This document shows, piece by piece, positions 12,812 through 25,658 of a stretch of DNA of 64,000 bases. Below the pieces are notes generated by a model. That model saw nothing but the letters and a program-made list of their open reading frames with translations. It did not search any database and was not told the origin of the DNA. The stretch's first letter is position 1; every line of letters starts with the position of its first letter. The DNA is from Lasiosphaeris hirsuta (lineage: Eukaryota > Ascomycota > Sordariomycetes > Sordariales > Lasiosphaeriaceae): the NCBI GenBank assembly GCA_030549175.1, contig JAUKUA010000007.1, positions 1,054,001 through 1,118,000 on the forward strand, in the 5' to 3' direction. Made by a program: the position numbers and the translations under genes.

Positions 12812-13439
12812 AGGCGTAAGGCAAAGCCTAGAATGCTGGCCCAGCTGTCAGTATTATGATCAATTTTGAGAAACGAGAGAGATTGAAATCGTTTACACGC
12901 ACATTGCAGCAGCGCTCAGAGTTCGCGCACAGCGAAAGAGGGAAGTCGTGAAGGGGATACCATGCTTTGCAAGAATGAAGTTATGCAGCTGGGGAATACT
13001 GGCAATTGCTGGGCTAATGAGAAGGTAGACGAGTAAAAAAAGAATTGAACGACTACGTCTAGACTTTGGGTGTTGTAAAAGCAAAGAATGGAGAATTTAG
13101 GTGACGTGTCCAGCGAAATGCGTGCGGCGGTGTTTCGTGGTTTGGCAAGAACGACTGCAGCTTGGAGCCCGGTGGATTAATTGCTAGTCGAGGTGCACTT
13201 AGAGAAACGCGACGGAAGGCGCGTCTGACCGAGCAACTAGCACCGTGTTCGCGACAGGACTTCTGCCCCGCTGCACACTTAGCGTCCACCAACCAGGTGG
13301 TTAGCAAATCGCAAACCCGTTAGCGCCCTGCACTCCGGCCCCGCTGTGCGCAAATCAGCGAAACGCCCCAGGATCAAAGATACGCCGACCTTCCGCCAGC
13401 CCACCAGGAACCCCACTATTTTCCCCAATGCAGGCGTAA

Positions 13440-13472
<33 letters not shown>

Positions 13473-13559
13473 CCGCAGGCCTTGCAGCGATTGAAGATGG
13501 CAATGCCTTCGTTTTTGCACTCTGGGGCATCTTAAGGGCAGCAACACCACACCCCCAAA
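12812..13559. promoter_or_regulatory. Divergent ELG1/UTP8 promoter region
   Basis: About 750 bp shared upstream sequence between two divergently transcribed nuclear-function genes. It contains an uninterrupted T tract (13440-13467) about 90 bp upstream of the UTP8 start, a classical nucleosome-excluding element in fungi. No coding sequence was supported. Confidence 0.6.
13440..13467. repeat. Poly(T) tract, 28 nt
   Basis: Homopolymer of T read directly from the sequence, in the ELG1/UTP8 divergent promoter. Its exact length may be unreliable in an assembly. Confidence 0.9.
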
Positions 13560-16514
13560 ATGGCTGCCAAATTGCATATCCACAAGCCCTATGTGCTGAA
13601 GGCACTCTCTCGCCCCTTGGATCGGCCAGATGGGCCCGGCCGACACACGATTGGCGAGGTTTTCGGCCAGAAGCAGGACTCGAAGCGGCGCAAGCGATCC
13701 GAGCTCTCGGTCGCTATTGATGGCGATGCGATTCACCTCTACGATGTTAGATCACCCCAGCTTGTCTACTTGCCGTTGGTTGAGACAGACTAAGCTAATG
13801 CGCATCAGATCCCCTCCTCGCAAGCAATCACCTCATATCTCGTTTCGCCGCAATCCTTCTTCACCTGCTCGTCCTATTCCCTTCGATGGAGGCCGTCCAC
13901 GACAGGCAACACCGTTCGCTATACATATGGCTCGACTGAAGACTCGCTCTCCTTGAAAAAGGAGATCAAACTCTTCAAGGACGTACTCGCCGCCTCGGGC
14001 ACTACCCTAGCTACTACTGCGACCCATATGCACAACCTCAGCAAACCGATCATCCATCTGTCGGCTACATCGTCAAGAGCCTCCACTTCCGCTCTAGATG
14101 ATTCTACGCTTGCCGGCCACGACCTTATTGCAGTATCCGCTGATGGCACCTTGATGGGTCTGAACGGGGAGACACTGGAAAAGAAATGGCAGTCGTCTCC
14201 TGTGGTGCTCACCCAGGAGCTCTCAGTCCCGAGCACCGAAGGTTTCCAAATAGAATTCGTGCAGTCAGCGCTTGGTACAGATGTCGTCGATGGCATGTTT
14301 GGTGGACGAAACGACTTGTTTGGGGTGTTTAGAGAAAAGGTCCACCGGGATGGCTTCAATCCCGACATTCTCGTCGTCGTAACCTCCATCACTGGTGGTC
14401 CTCAGCAACAACGGAAGAGATACATACACATCCTTGCGCTTGCTACTGAGAGAGAGTTCCAGCGATCCAACAGCCAAAATGTCATCTCTGTGTTTGTTGC
14501 CCCTCTTCCGGCCCAGACTCTGGCGACCAAGTATCAGCTGGATGTCAGGTCAGGCACCTTACAGGAGCTATCCAACGAGGTACTTTACACATACACCTTC
14601 AACGGTGGCATTCCTAGGCTTGAGAGCAATCTACGGGTATCCGGCATGACTTCCTTCCTCAGGTTGTCCAAGACGTCTATTGTCGCAGCTACATCCACAT
14701 CTCTCTCCATCTACAACCCGGTTTATCGCTCTTTGCAAACCACGACCGCTATCAATTCCGAAGACACACCGGAAGATTCGCTTACAAGCTGGCATAACAT
14801 CGCCTGTGACCTCTTCATTTACCTAGCCGGCCGAGATATGGTTGTGGGTCTCCGGGGAATGTCCTTGGTCGCTTTCCAGATAGAGGCGCCGAAGAGTCGG
14901 TCAACTAAGCGACGCGCAGAAGGCTTGCTTGTTGATGCCATCAGACGTGGAATCTCGCGGGAGACCTTTTCCGAGAACCGAGGCCAGCATGAACCCGTTT
15001 CGTCCAAACTCATTGCCGATACTCTCCCCGGATCGTTATCCGAGGCCCAGCAAAATGAGCTACAGCAAAGAATGGCAGAGGCGGATAAGCTTTTGGAGCT
15101 CAACGACCTTGCCGGGTTTGAGAAGCTGCTGGCGGCGGTATTCAAGATCTCAGTGAACGGCTCGCAAGTCAAGCAAAACGGGGCTCTTGCGGGCAGTAAT
15201 ACTGGCTTGAACGGGGCAGTATCTGCCACCACTCTAACCAAGTGGGAATGGCCCAGCTCAAGGGCCGACTACCCCCAAGTTGACCGACGCTGGATATTCT
15301 ACGCCATAAGCAAGGTCTTCTCTTGGGACACTTCAGACAGCGACGCGACGATGCCGCAGCTCACCTGCCGACTTCCAGAGAGCAACGTGCTCAATTATCT
15401 CGTCGATGCGAGCCATCTCTCGGCATCAAACATCAAATCAGCTTTCAAGGAAGAGATTCGGGAGGTCGACCAGGTTGATAGCATCCTTGGAGAGGAACTC
15501 CCTCAACTTCTGGTCCAAGTTGACCCTACGATGGAGCTACTTCTCGGTTATCTGTCGGGAACCCAGCTTGGCCCCAGGGAACTCACCTCCTCTATCAAGG
15601 CGTTACTGCGCAGCCTCGATTTGTTAGAGGATCCTTCCAAGGTTCAAGAGCCCCGGCCAATGGCCATTACTGACCAAGGGGAGGATCAGGTGCAAGAACA
15701 AGAGCACGAGGCAGACGTTGACGAGATCGCCATGGAGCTGGACCGGGCAGAGGAGGAACTACAAGTCACAGAGTATTACCTCGGCAGCGATTCCAGCAGC
15801 GACTCGAGCCGGCGGGCACAAGGCCTAAGTGTGGCATTTAGCAAGCTGGCGTTATGTCCAGCTATCGCAACCGTTCAGAGCCTGCGACAACTGTTCAAAC
15901 CCGAGGAGATTATCTGCCTGATGAATGTCCTGAGAATGGAACTCATCAAGGACGGCTGGACGACACGGTATCTCGACAGGGCCCCCGCAGATGATGAGGA
16001 AGGGGCGGCGCCCGACGGAAGCATCCAGATCATCGCCGACCTGATGTGCCGGTGTATCGACTCGGTAGGATTGGGTGGGTGGATGGCGTTTGATGCTATG
16101 CTGGCGAGCACTGGTGATCAGCAACACGACTCGGTAGATTTCTTTGGCCAGTTCAAAGCCGAGATCAGCACAGCCCTGGAGGGCACACTGGAGGCAATCC
16201 GTATGCAGGGCACACTAGACGAGGCGGTCAACTATGCAAAGAAGGCAAGGTCGACTGCCAAGGCGTCGGGGAAGAGCGCCGTAACATCGATGCAGGTGGT
16301 GCCGCAAGCGCTGCCGCTGGGTCTGAAGACGGAATCAAGAGTCCCGCTGGAGAAGGTGGTGTTGGGCGAAATTGTGGAACAAAGCCAGAGAGATATCGGA
16401 CTCTTCCTCAGCAAGAAGCGGAAGTCGTACTCTATAAACCAGATAACAGAAGAGGTTTTATTAGGCGGTTCGAAGCCCCTAGAGGTAGCCACGGAGGAGG
16501 AAGAGATGCTGTGA
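13560..16514 (+). CDS. UTP8: U3 snoRNA-associated protein Utp8-like (rRNA processing, tUTP)
   Basis: Component of the tUTP/UTP-A subcomplex that starts assembly of the small-subunit processome on pre-rRNA in the nucleolus. Exons 13560-13745 and 13809-16514; the 63-nt intron (GTTAGA...CATCAG) has a GCTAAT branch-like site, and splicing gives the continuous family-like HLYD|IPSSQAITSYLVSPQS. The product is about 963 residues. The N-terminal part has beta-propeller-like segments (LYD, GTLMGLNGETLEKKWQ); the C-terminal half is helical with an acidic stretch and ends with a basic segment (KKRKSYSINQI). The N-terminal pattern IHKPYVLKALSRPLD...RKRSELSVAIDGD is what identifies it. Other donors (GTCTAC at 13767-type positions) give a poorer protein. 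Length is above yeast Utp8 (about 700 residues) but usual for filamentous fungi, as far as I recall. Confidence 0.78.
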
Positions 16515-18994
16515 GGCTTATCTCTACAGAAATACAGATACCCAATGTCCGTGTTTACGTTCAGTAGTAATTTTGCCATAATGTATGAGTTTGTTTGCCT
16601 ACATGGCCTTGGCCCCCTGGCCGTACCCAAGAGAGCCGCACCCCGGGAGGCACAGCAGCACAAGGCTGCCAAGAATTGGGATCAGGAGGTGTCGCTGGCG
16701 AACACGCAGTAGGTTGCCCTAGCCGCCTTGGTTACACGCTGCGGTGGGAGCATGCTGTGATAGGCACCTCATGGGGCACCTCGGTTTGCTGGGGCACTCG
16801 TCTCAAGTCACCTGCCACGTTTTGGATTTGCCTTGGTTTTTTGGCTTGCCTTGTTCTCTGGTGGGGAAAAGGGGGACTTCGACATGAGCACAGTGCGCAA
16901 TGCTCTCGTCTGCAGCTGTCGCCCGCGCAGGGATTCCCGCAACAGCTGGACGGGTCTTTGTCCTCTGCCAGTCACCTAGCCGTCCGTCCGCCTAGCTCCG
17001 TGGCTCCCTGCCAGCGTCTTTGGTCATCTTGTTGCAGATCCAGAGCGTCGGAGAACAATGGGTTTGCGGGAGCGCCTTACCCCTTCCAATGACCCGAGGA
17101 CGGTTCGGTGCGGCATAATGCTAGCACCAAAGCCGCACCACACAGGGCACACTGTTCTTCGAGAACGTTGCACGGCTGTATATGCAAGCAAAGCACATGA
17201 GTCAAGCGCGCCCTCGCTGATCAGTTACTTCGAGCGCGGGATGTGGCCTCACTTCCGCCGCCGGGGTAATCTGCCTTGGAGAGGCCTGGATGTTGAAAAT
17301 GCGTCTATGTGTCCAGACATTGGATGAGAAGCAATATCAGGAGATGTGGTGCCGACATCTGCTCGCCGTGGATAATAAATTAGCTCCGTGGCTCCATGCT
17401 CCGCCCGCTCACTGCCTCGTTTTGTCGTGATGGTGACACGGGGTAGCACACCGCACATTAAACGCGCTAAACTCGCATCAAGGACGGAGCACGGCAGAGC
17501 AGTGCGCTCTGAACGGCCGTAACCCGCTGGTCCCCTAGAGATCTCGTGTGCAGCGCATGGAACAAGACGTCAATTGATCCAAATTCGGGACCCCATAGAG
17601 CTCCCCCATTGGAATCCTTCCCTTGCAGGTTCCGAGTGCTCAAGTCGGATTTGGGCCGAGACATGGCGACGTGATGCAAAAGGTGGGGAGAGCCTGAGGC
17701 GCAGTGTCGTCGTGGGTTGGGGTTCCCTCATCTGGCTCAGGGCACGCTCGGGACGGGGGATCCGCTGGGAAATACGGTGTGCCCCGCCTCGGAAGGCTCG
17801 CTAGCGTTAAAGCTAGCACAGCTGGGTGCTCTGCCCTGGGGTGTGTCCACCGGGCTGGCTGGGGAGGCCTGTCACCGGCGCCAGAAAGACGTCACCGAGC
17901 CTGCCGTGTTTCCCTGTCCTGCCTTCCGGAAACTTGCCCCTCCATCGTGCCGAAGTACGCCTCACAGCCCCAACAACGGCGATTGGACATTGTTTCTCGT
18001 GACCACCTGTTCATCTTCATCTTCTGTCGCGCACCAAGAAAGAAAGCAGCCGCAACCCAAGCGCAGACAAACAAAACAAGTTCCTAATTCATTCCCGCGT
18101 CCCCTCCTGTCGTGCATGAGCAACCGCCTCGCCCATCACAAACAAACCCCCCCTAACCCCCCCAAGCCCTGACCCGGGGAGCCGTCGACAGACCGAGCAC
18201 CTGTCATTGAGCGACTGGTGAGTGGCCTTTTGGGTACCCGTCTTCCATTCCTTTTGTGGACGCCGAGTCCCTCGTAAGCCGGCATGTCCTCGTATTTCCT
18301 ATCCAGTGCCCTGGCCAAAGGCAAAAACACCATGTGCGTCTGCAAGGGCGGCTTGCTTGCTGGGCGAGGCCCGCCTGCGAGCAATGCCTGCGAGCAATTG
18401 CACCCGCGACTCGTGGGCACACGGGTCTGCACAGGTTGCTATTTGGAAGTCTTGGTCGACATTGGTCGGCGTGTCCTCCCGTCGGACATGTTGGCCTCCA
18501 GTACCATCACAAATGGTATCACATAGCAACCGTCATCCTCTGGCTGCCAGAAACCCGACGCGAGCCATGCGGCCAGGCGAATACCCAGTGGCTGCCCGAT
18601 CTCCATACCTTTTTGTCATTCGCCAGCAGCATCTGTCGATAAGTAACTCGGCATATGATTGCGGCCTCTGACTGAGCACCTTTTCCCTCCTATTGTTTCC
18701 CTCTCCCTCTGTTCTGACAGTCACCTTTTCTATATCATCTCTGTTGTTTTGTCCGTGTGTCCCAAGATTTCGTGCGCGCCGCAGACCCCTAACTTCGAGC
18801 AATAGATATTCTGCTCTCCAAATCCGAGCTGCGCGACGCCGTGTCTGTGTGATAATCGATCAACGTCGCCGAGCGACCTGTACGCCGGTCTGTCTCGCCC
18901 CCCAGTTTCCACGACAGGCCAACGACACCAACGACCCAAGCACACCGTCCTAGGTGCTCCCCGGACACCAACGATCCGAGGTCAAGCCTGCCCG
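16515..18994. other. Long upstream region with a probable 5'-leader intron
   Basis: About 2.5 kb between UTP8 and the Arg/Asp-repeat gene. No open frame looks like a conserved protein. A strong donor (ACTG|GTGAGT at 18218) and a strong pyrimidine-rich acceptor (ending TTCTGACAG at 18720) suggest a 503-nt leader intron of the downstream gene. Confidence 0.45.
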
Positions 18995-21185
18995 ATGCAA
19001 GTGTCGCAAGGTGGCACGGCAGAACCCAGCGACGCGCTCGTTGATGAGTACGCCGCCAAGGTATACAGGCGCGCCCGTGCCTCGGGGCCCGACTTCGATG
19101 AACTCGCCTCAGCTATCCGGAGCCTGCAGAAGGCGCTGCAATGTCTCCTTTCCGAGATCCACGATCCAGACTCGCCCCTGAACCACTCGAACGAGTCGAG
19201 TCGAGGAGGCCGGAGCCCTGCCTATTCTCGCCAGCTGGCATCACTCGGCGAGGATAGCGACTTTGTGCTCAAACAGGCGGATACAATTCTTGAGAGATAT
19301 GGCGGTCCTAGAGACGAAAGGGCCGGGCATAGCTCTTCAAGACGAGACTCTGATTCGCAAGAAAAGGCAAAGAAAGTCGAGCTTGTCCAAAGAGCAGTCA
19401 CGTCCCAAAAGATAAAGATCGATCTATTTCTTGATACGGTGCAGCTGCATAGCCCCACCAAGACACGACAGACGTTGGAGAAGACAGGCGACAAGGACCT
19501 AGACGTTATCAAGAACAAAATGGATGCCGCTGCATCCAGAACTTTCCGCAAAAAGAGGTCTGCTAATGGGGGCGAGGATGAGCTCTGGCAGGATTTCAAG
19601 GCAGAGCTGGAAAAGGAGGGATTTGATAGGGATGTTCTCCACAAAAACAAGGTCAGCACAGCACATGCGGTGCCCAAATGCCCTTTATGCATGTGCATAG
19701 ACTAATACAAGACCGTAGGAAGTCCTCCGGGCCTATCTTCGCAAGGCAGAACCACGTCCCTCTCGGACAGCTGGTTCAGGTTCTGGAACCGGTAGACAGA
19801 CCGAAGGCCAAGCTTCATCTGACTCGGACGACTTGAGATCCAAGGATGCCTCCCCAACAGCACTCATATCAACCCGGGACCTGATGGCTAGTGACCGGCT
19901 AGACACCGGCACATCAGCCAAGCGATTGAGCTCGGCGTACCCTCCACAGAACTACAGCGCGTCTCCTGGCAATAGGTATCTGCCTCCAGGGGCACAGCCG
20001 TTGCTCATTCCCGGTACCACTACCCCTGTGTATGGGATGCTATCCCCCGACACTCCCCAGAACCAACGATTCGGGGCGGCGCCTCGATATGTCCCGTTCA
20101 CTCCTCAGTCCGCCTACGGAACCAGCCCGAATATCTCCGGCGCACCGAACCTCTCGTCTTCGGCACCGCCGGCCGGCAGCGAATTCACTCTCACTCGGAG
20201 ATACAGCCGATTGGCCCCCGATAGCAGAGGACAGGAGATCCCACTGGAGGCCAAGTGGACCAAGATAAAGCGCTCTCTTGTCTCGCCCGAGGTGCTGGAG
20301 AAGGCTGGCGTACGGTACGAAGCCCGGCCCGACTTCGTGGCTGTCCTCGGTGCATTGTCGCGGGAGAAGGTTGCAGAGTATGCGAGACTGAGCCATGAGG
20401 CACGCAGCGCGAGGCGCCGCCTGGTTGAGAGAGGTACGTGGCCAGAGACAACCCGAAGCCAAACACGGACCAGCGTGGGGGTGGCGGGCGATGACTCCGA
20501 TGGATACTACACAACCGGCGACGAACGAAATACCCGCAGAGCGCGGCGGGGGCCAAGCCGAGGCAAAGCCTCATCGAGAAGTAGGTCGCGCGACAGGAGG
20601 CCAGGATTTAATCCAAATGATGAAAGGAGCTCCGATCCCGTCATCGTCTCGCCGCCTTCTAGCGTCACCGGCGTCACGTCTCCATCGAGCACAGTGAAGC
20701 CCAAGCCCATCCTGAAGAACCGTAACCCGCATGTGGTTCGGTACGACGACGATGGGCCGCGGGAGGTCCCTCACGGCTACGACTCGGCCGAGGAACGTCG
20801 CGAGCGGCAGAGGAACAGGGGAAGACGCAGTAGCAAGAGCAGGGACCGTTCCCGACGACACCGGAGCAGAGACAGGAGCAGAGACCGTAGCCGAGATCGC
20901 AGCCGGGACCGTGACCGAGACCGAGACCGGAAACGAGACAGTCGTGATTCTTTCACCTCTCCTGACAAGTATGTCAATGAGCCGCCCATTCTTGGCTTCA
21001 TTCGAACACTCAGCGGAGAACGCGACCGCGACCGTGACCGTGACCGAAACCGCGATCGGGACAGAGATAGAGACCGGGATCGCGAGGACAGGAGAAACAC
21101 GTTCAAGGATACTGTCAAGGGTGCCGGCCTCGGCAGCGCCGCAGCAGCTTTGTTGAGTGTCTTATCGGAGGCGACTCGTCTCTGA
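18995..21185 (+). CDS. Arg/Asp-repeat fungal protein with DUF8035-like segment
   Basis: Exons 18995-19651 and 19719-21185 (67-nt intron, GTCAGC donor, CTAAT branch, TAG acceptor; phase kept) give about 707 residues. Residues 1-230 are helical and charged, resembling a coiled-coil or fungal STAND-like N-domain. A compact conserved-looking block near residues 355-420 (PLEAKWTKIKRSLVSPEVLEKAG, then RPDFVAVLGALSREKVAEYARLS) is like the DUF8035 region of many ascomycete proteins. The last third is an RS/RD/ERD dipeptide domain (20800-21090), like SR proteins but Asp-alternating. No RRM was seen. The C-terminus has a short Gly/Ala hydrophobic segment (AGLGSAAAALLSVLSE). Function unknown; nuclear or condensate-forming roles are guesses from composition. 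Confidence 0.68.
20800..21095 (+). repeat. RD/RS dipeptide-coding repeat tract
   Basis: Imperfect hexanucleotide repeats of the CGNGAC / CGGGAC type encode alternating Arg-Asp and Arg-Ser dipeptides, interrupted by the segment around RDSFTSPDKYVNEPPILGFIRTLS. The tract is coding, inside the preceding gene. Confidence 0.75.
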
Positions 21186-21703
21186 GCCCCTTGGTACTTT
21201 AACGGGTTGTCTCGTCTATCTATTTCAGCACATATCCTTAATTTCTTTACTATTTTTCAATCATCTTGCATCATCGTACTATACCCACCAAAGTATCTTC
21301 TTACGGGGGTTGTTGGAGGATGGGAATGATGACTGTTATGACATCTCACGAACAAGAAACATGTCTCATGACGATATGTGGAGTCTATTTACATTTCATC
21401 AGCATCAATAATGTATCGAGATGATTGACACGCAGCGTTGCGAATTCCAGGTTGTCTACACATTTTCGCTTTTTCCTTGGCACGGTTTTTGTATGTAAAA
21501 ATATGACACGCATTGCACTGTTGATTGCTCAAAATGAAAGAAGCTAGTTTCAATAACTAAATCATGGAATTGTTGTACCATAACATCCTACATATCCTAT
21601 TCGGTACCTATGCTTGTATCTGTTACCCTACTAAACTCAAGATGAAGCTCGCCTGCGCCATCGCTTCGATGCCAAATAACAACAAAACAACTCCTTGGAA
21701 TGA
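21186..21703. other. Convergent 3' region
   Basis: AT-richer sequence between the stops of the Arg/Asp-repeat gene and DPB11. Probably two 3' UTRs; no gene seen. Confidence 0.5.
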
Positions 21704-24540
21704 TCACCTCCGCTTCGACCTCCGCTCACCTCCAGGTCCCCTCGTCTGGGCTTGCATGTCATAGCCGCCCAGCTCACTTAGCGTAAGCTTCTCCTGCCTC
21801 GCGCCCGTGACGCCGTAACCAGCCGAGAACGACGCCGCCTTCGACAGCCCGTTCTTGCCCCCCATCATCTTGTGCATCAGCTCCGCCTTGTGCCGCTTGG
21901 CCTCGGGGTCGTCGTACTCGAGCTGCGTCGGCGCCGGGGGCGGCTGGCCCTCATCCTTCCACCCGCCCGACGAGTCGATCCCTCCACCGCCGCCGCTGGC
22001 GCTGCTCGCTGCCGACACGTTGCTCACGGCGCGGCCTAGGATCTGGCGCTTGCGCCGGCGGGTGCCGCCAGCTTTTGTGGTGCTGCCGAGGGGATCGGCC
22101 TCGGCCTCAGCGGGCTCGACAGCGGTAGTGTCAGGGGGGATTGCAGCCGAGTCGAGGAGAGAGGTGGCGAGTTTAGAGGAGAGGGCGTCGCGCTCGGCGG
22201 CAACGCGAGCGGCCTTTTCGGCGGCGACGCGTTTGCGTCTCGTGCTGGGGGAGTCTTGGGGGGGTGCCCCCGGGACGGCGGGGGGGTTGCCAGAGGGGGT
22301 AATCTCGCTATCGGCGGCTTCCGAGTCGGCTATCTCACTCGCGACTCGGCCGAGGGGCTTGCGAGGCTGGGGCTTGGCTGTGGGTTTCTGCGGGGAGGGG
22401 GATGCTTGGTTGAGAGCGTTTGGTGTAGCCTCGGAGAGGGGGGCTGAGGCGATGATGCTCTTACCGCCCGAGTCGTTGCCGGAGCTGCCGTCGCTAAACG
22501 GGTTGATGGTCGGCGCCTGGTGGGTGAGTGCCGTCTCGAAGTGGGATGTCTCTGTGGTAAATGAGTCACGCTCGGTTGCGAGGGCCGGGTGGCCGTCTGT
22601 TGCAGTTGACTTCTTTGCCTTGGAGATCTTGGAACCGCCCTTGATTGGGGCGAACATGCCCGAGAAGTCAATTTCGTGGGTTCCCTTGGGCTTCGCGGGC
22701 TTTGGGAGAAGGTCCTTGTCTACGCCATCCCAAGCTGACTTGTCCTGCTTTCCCTTGCCCTTGCCTTGGTCAAATCCGTCTGCTTCCCCGAGTGCAATGT
22801 GCCTTACTTCTGAGTCTGAGAATCGGAAACGTTTGATCGGGACGTTGTAGCAGGACGAGATGCACTCCCAAAGCCAATCGGCGCTTACCACCGGCACTTT
22901 CCACGCCAGGGCCAACTCAAGTTTCTTCGGCCTGACCACCCGTAACGAGGTGCAGACAAGCAGTGATATGCTCTTGGTGAACTTCTCTTCGTACTTGGCG
23001 CCTAGCTGCTGAGTAACCTTGTTCACCTGATGGAGATCAACACCGGTAAAGCCTGCGGTGCATATAGTGAACCTTTCGAATCCCGAGATAGGAAACCCGG
23101 GAAATGGCCGCCCGATGACATGCTCGGTCGGGTTGAAAAAGTATTTCTTGTGCATGCACCTTTCAATGTAGAACTCGGTGGTTATCTCTACACCTTCGGG
23201 CAGCAAAGGATGCGACTGGGGGGCCGATTCTTGCGGAACGACGAGAAAACGATAGGCAAACTGGGCGCCCGAGGCCGAAGCGACCTCCTCGAGGGAGTTG
23301 CAGACGGAGCCTCCAAGCGATGAGATGGCGCCGACGAGCACACTGGTGCGTTGGGACGAAAAGCCGTGCACGTAGAAGCCACACGATGCGAATACCAAAC
23401 CGTCGTCAGATACGCCAAAGGACGAGAGTTTTGTGCCTTGGGTGTCAAGAGACTTGTTTCCGGCCGATTGTAGCTGGGAGATGTTGAGTTTCACTTCGGC
23501 CGAAGGGGTTGGCCGGGCTGGCACAGCCTCGACGAATGGGGCCGAGGGCTCCGCAGTTTGTTGTTTCCCAAGAATGTCACCCCATAGATTGTCTCGTTGG
23601 CTGTTTAGCTTCATGCTGGCGGTCTTCCTCAGCTTCCTCCTGCCTTCGTCCTGGCCAGCAGTTGAGCCGTCTCTCAGCCGCTTCCCCGTCGAGACCTGGC
23701 GTGTCATGGCTTTTCTGTTCCAGGCGCCCACGCCTCTCTGGGCTTGTGGTATTGTGGGGTCGTAGCATTTCTCGTCTAGAATCAGACCACGCTCGGCGCT
23801 GTCGTTGACCCACTCGATGGTGACGGTGTGTATGTCCCAGTTCTTGGCCGCTTGGTATTTGCGTCCCTCGGGCTTGCAGACGATAAGATGAGTAACGTGG
23901 CGGGTGAGGTCGCCGGTGTAGCGGCCGCCGTTCGATTCGATCCTATCCATAATCTCCTGGCGAACGTCCGGGTCGTCGAAGCCTGTCATGCAGCAGAGAA
24001 GGCGGGGACGTTCGGCCTCGGTGCCGTCTGGCAGGGGCTCCCCGCCGCTGATCTCAAAGGTGCGCAGTTGCCATTCGTTCTCGAGCGCGACGAAGTCGAT
24101 CTCGACATCGGCTACCCAGAGGTTCCGGACGGCCTCGACCCACCCGGCACCCATGACCTTGACATCGGGACGTTCCTTTGCGACATGTCGGTACTTGGGC
24201 GTGGCGTACTCGCCGACGATGAGGTGAGTGCAATCGGGAGTGAGGTCGTACTTGTGTGTGCCCCCTAGCTCGGCCGTCTTTCCGGCGATGTCGGTCTAGC
24301 AGAATGAGGCACAAAAGTTAGCCAGCAAATCTTTTCTCTTCGGGGGAGCGGTGGTGATGTTTGGGTTGTGTGGCCAGGGGCAGAGACGCGGGGCAGAGGA
24401 AGGCAGGCAGAAACGGCAAAATGGTATCGTACCCTCAATTCTGGCGGAATGCTGGTGCAACACACGACCATCCCCTTGAAGGGACGGGCAGAGTCGAAAG
24501 AAGCCTCATCAGAGCCTGGAGACCTAGGAGGAGTAGCCAT
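21704..24540 (-). CDS. DPB11: DPB11/Rad4/TopBP1-like multi-BRCT replication checkpoint protein
   Basis: Scaffold needed to start DNA replication (binding phosphorylated Sld2/Sld3) and to activate the ATR-type kinase. Exons 24540-24433 and 24295-21704 give about 899 residues; exon 1 codes 36 residues beginning MATPPRSPGSDEAS and the junction is at a codon boundary. Four BRCT repeats: about residues 20-112 (FKGMVVCCTS, GGTHKYDLTPDCTHLIVG), 130-215 (LLCCMTGFDD, THLIVCKPEG, IEWVNDS), 330-425 (SCGFYVHGFS), and 437-525 (ICTAGFTGVD, VSADWLWECI). This is the 2+2 pairing of fungal Dpb11/Cut5. The tail beyond residue 530 is disordered, with a lysine/arginine-rich end (GGERRSKRR) that could be a nuclear localisation signal. 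Start chosen because it gives the canonical BRCT1. Confidence 0.92.
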
Positions 24541-25658
24541 GGTCAGGTGTTGCAGGCGTGTGGGAGCATTCGCGAGGAGAGAATCGGACAGCCAAACACG
24601 CCAAAAGTTGAAGGCCACACAGCACAGGCGAGCAAGCACTGCCCCGGCGCGTCGTCGCGTGGGCACCTGAACGGCCAAGTGGGGCCTCGTGGACCTGCAA
24701 AACACTACATCCTTGCATCCACCGCGACTCTGGTCCGGCTTAGTCATCGATCTCTCTTTGTTCAATTGTGCCCCCTTTTCATCCCTTTGAGACAGGTAGT
24801 GGGATTATATGTTCTGCATTGGTGGTTTTTTATATCTTGGCATTATGCCAGCAGTTGTAAAAATGACAGCCGATTGCCCAAAGCGGTGCTAAACTGAAGA
24901 CCCGCACCAAGCCTTATACAGCGACTTACACAGCGACTTACATTGTGAATTCTCCATGGCAAGTGGGTAGGTAGGTAATCGGTAGTAAAACCATAATGTG
25001 CACCATGCTTCGTTATCATGTTCGAGTATCCTTATGTTTGATTTCCATGCAATCCATTATCAGCTGGCTTAGTGGTCTTTCATGGCCAAGAAGGCACAGG
25101 GTGTGGCACTCAAACTTGAATTATCGTCTCTTACTGCCAGCGTCCATGTTAAATAAACATATAACGCATCGCCACAATAAATTACACATCAATTCCTATG
25201 AAGACCTTAGTATACATGGGCAGGTACTTCTTCAACACTGTGTGTTCTAGGAAGCTAGTCTCGAATAACAAACAAGACCAACACAAATATTGGTCTCGGT
25301 TGCCGCCCTGACCCGAGGTCCCAACTGAAGGCGAGGCGGAGAGTCTGGTCAGCAACCTGAGGTACCTATTTAGGTGAGGTATAAGGACCAGCCACAAGGC
25401 AGAAAGTTTCTGATCTGAGGCATCTTTGGGTCAGTTGCGCCTTGGTGGCCGCCATGTAGTCGTCGCAGCGATGTAGTGCTTGAGCAAGTGCTACGTTGAA
25501 CTTAAAGATGCGAGTTCTTAGATATCCTCGCCGGCTCGGACCTCTAGACCCTGCTTTGACATTTTCAGCAGCCAAACACATCCATCACCTTCTCTATCAC
25601 ACCTCTTTGTTCATCTTTGCACATCTTTGAGACACGCGAACAGCGCATCCTTGAAGCG
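24541..25658. other. Divergent intergenic region
   Basis: About 1.1 kb between DPB11 (minus) and the cysteine-rich gene (plus). A TAGGTAGGTAA-type motif lies at 24967-24977 and GGTACCTATTTAGGT at 25361-25375. No gene supported. Confidence 0.45.

Noticed and set aside
13767..13808. GTCTAC donor for the UTP8 intron
   Set aside because: It leaves an intron of about 45 nt and a less family-like junction than the GTTAGA donor at 13746.
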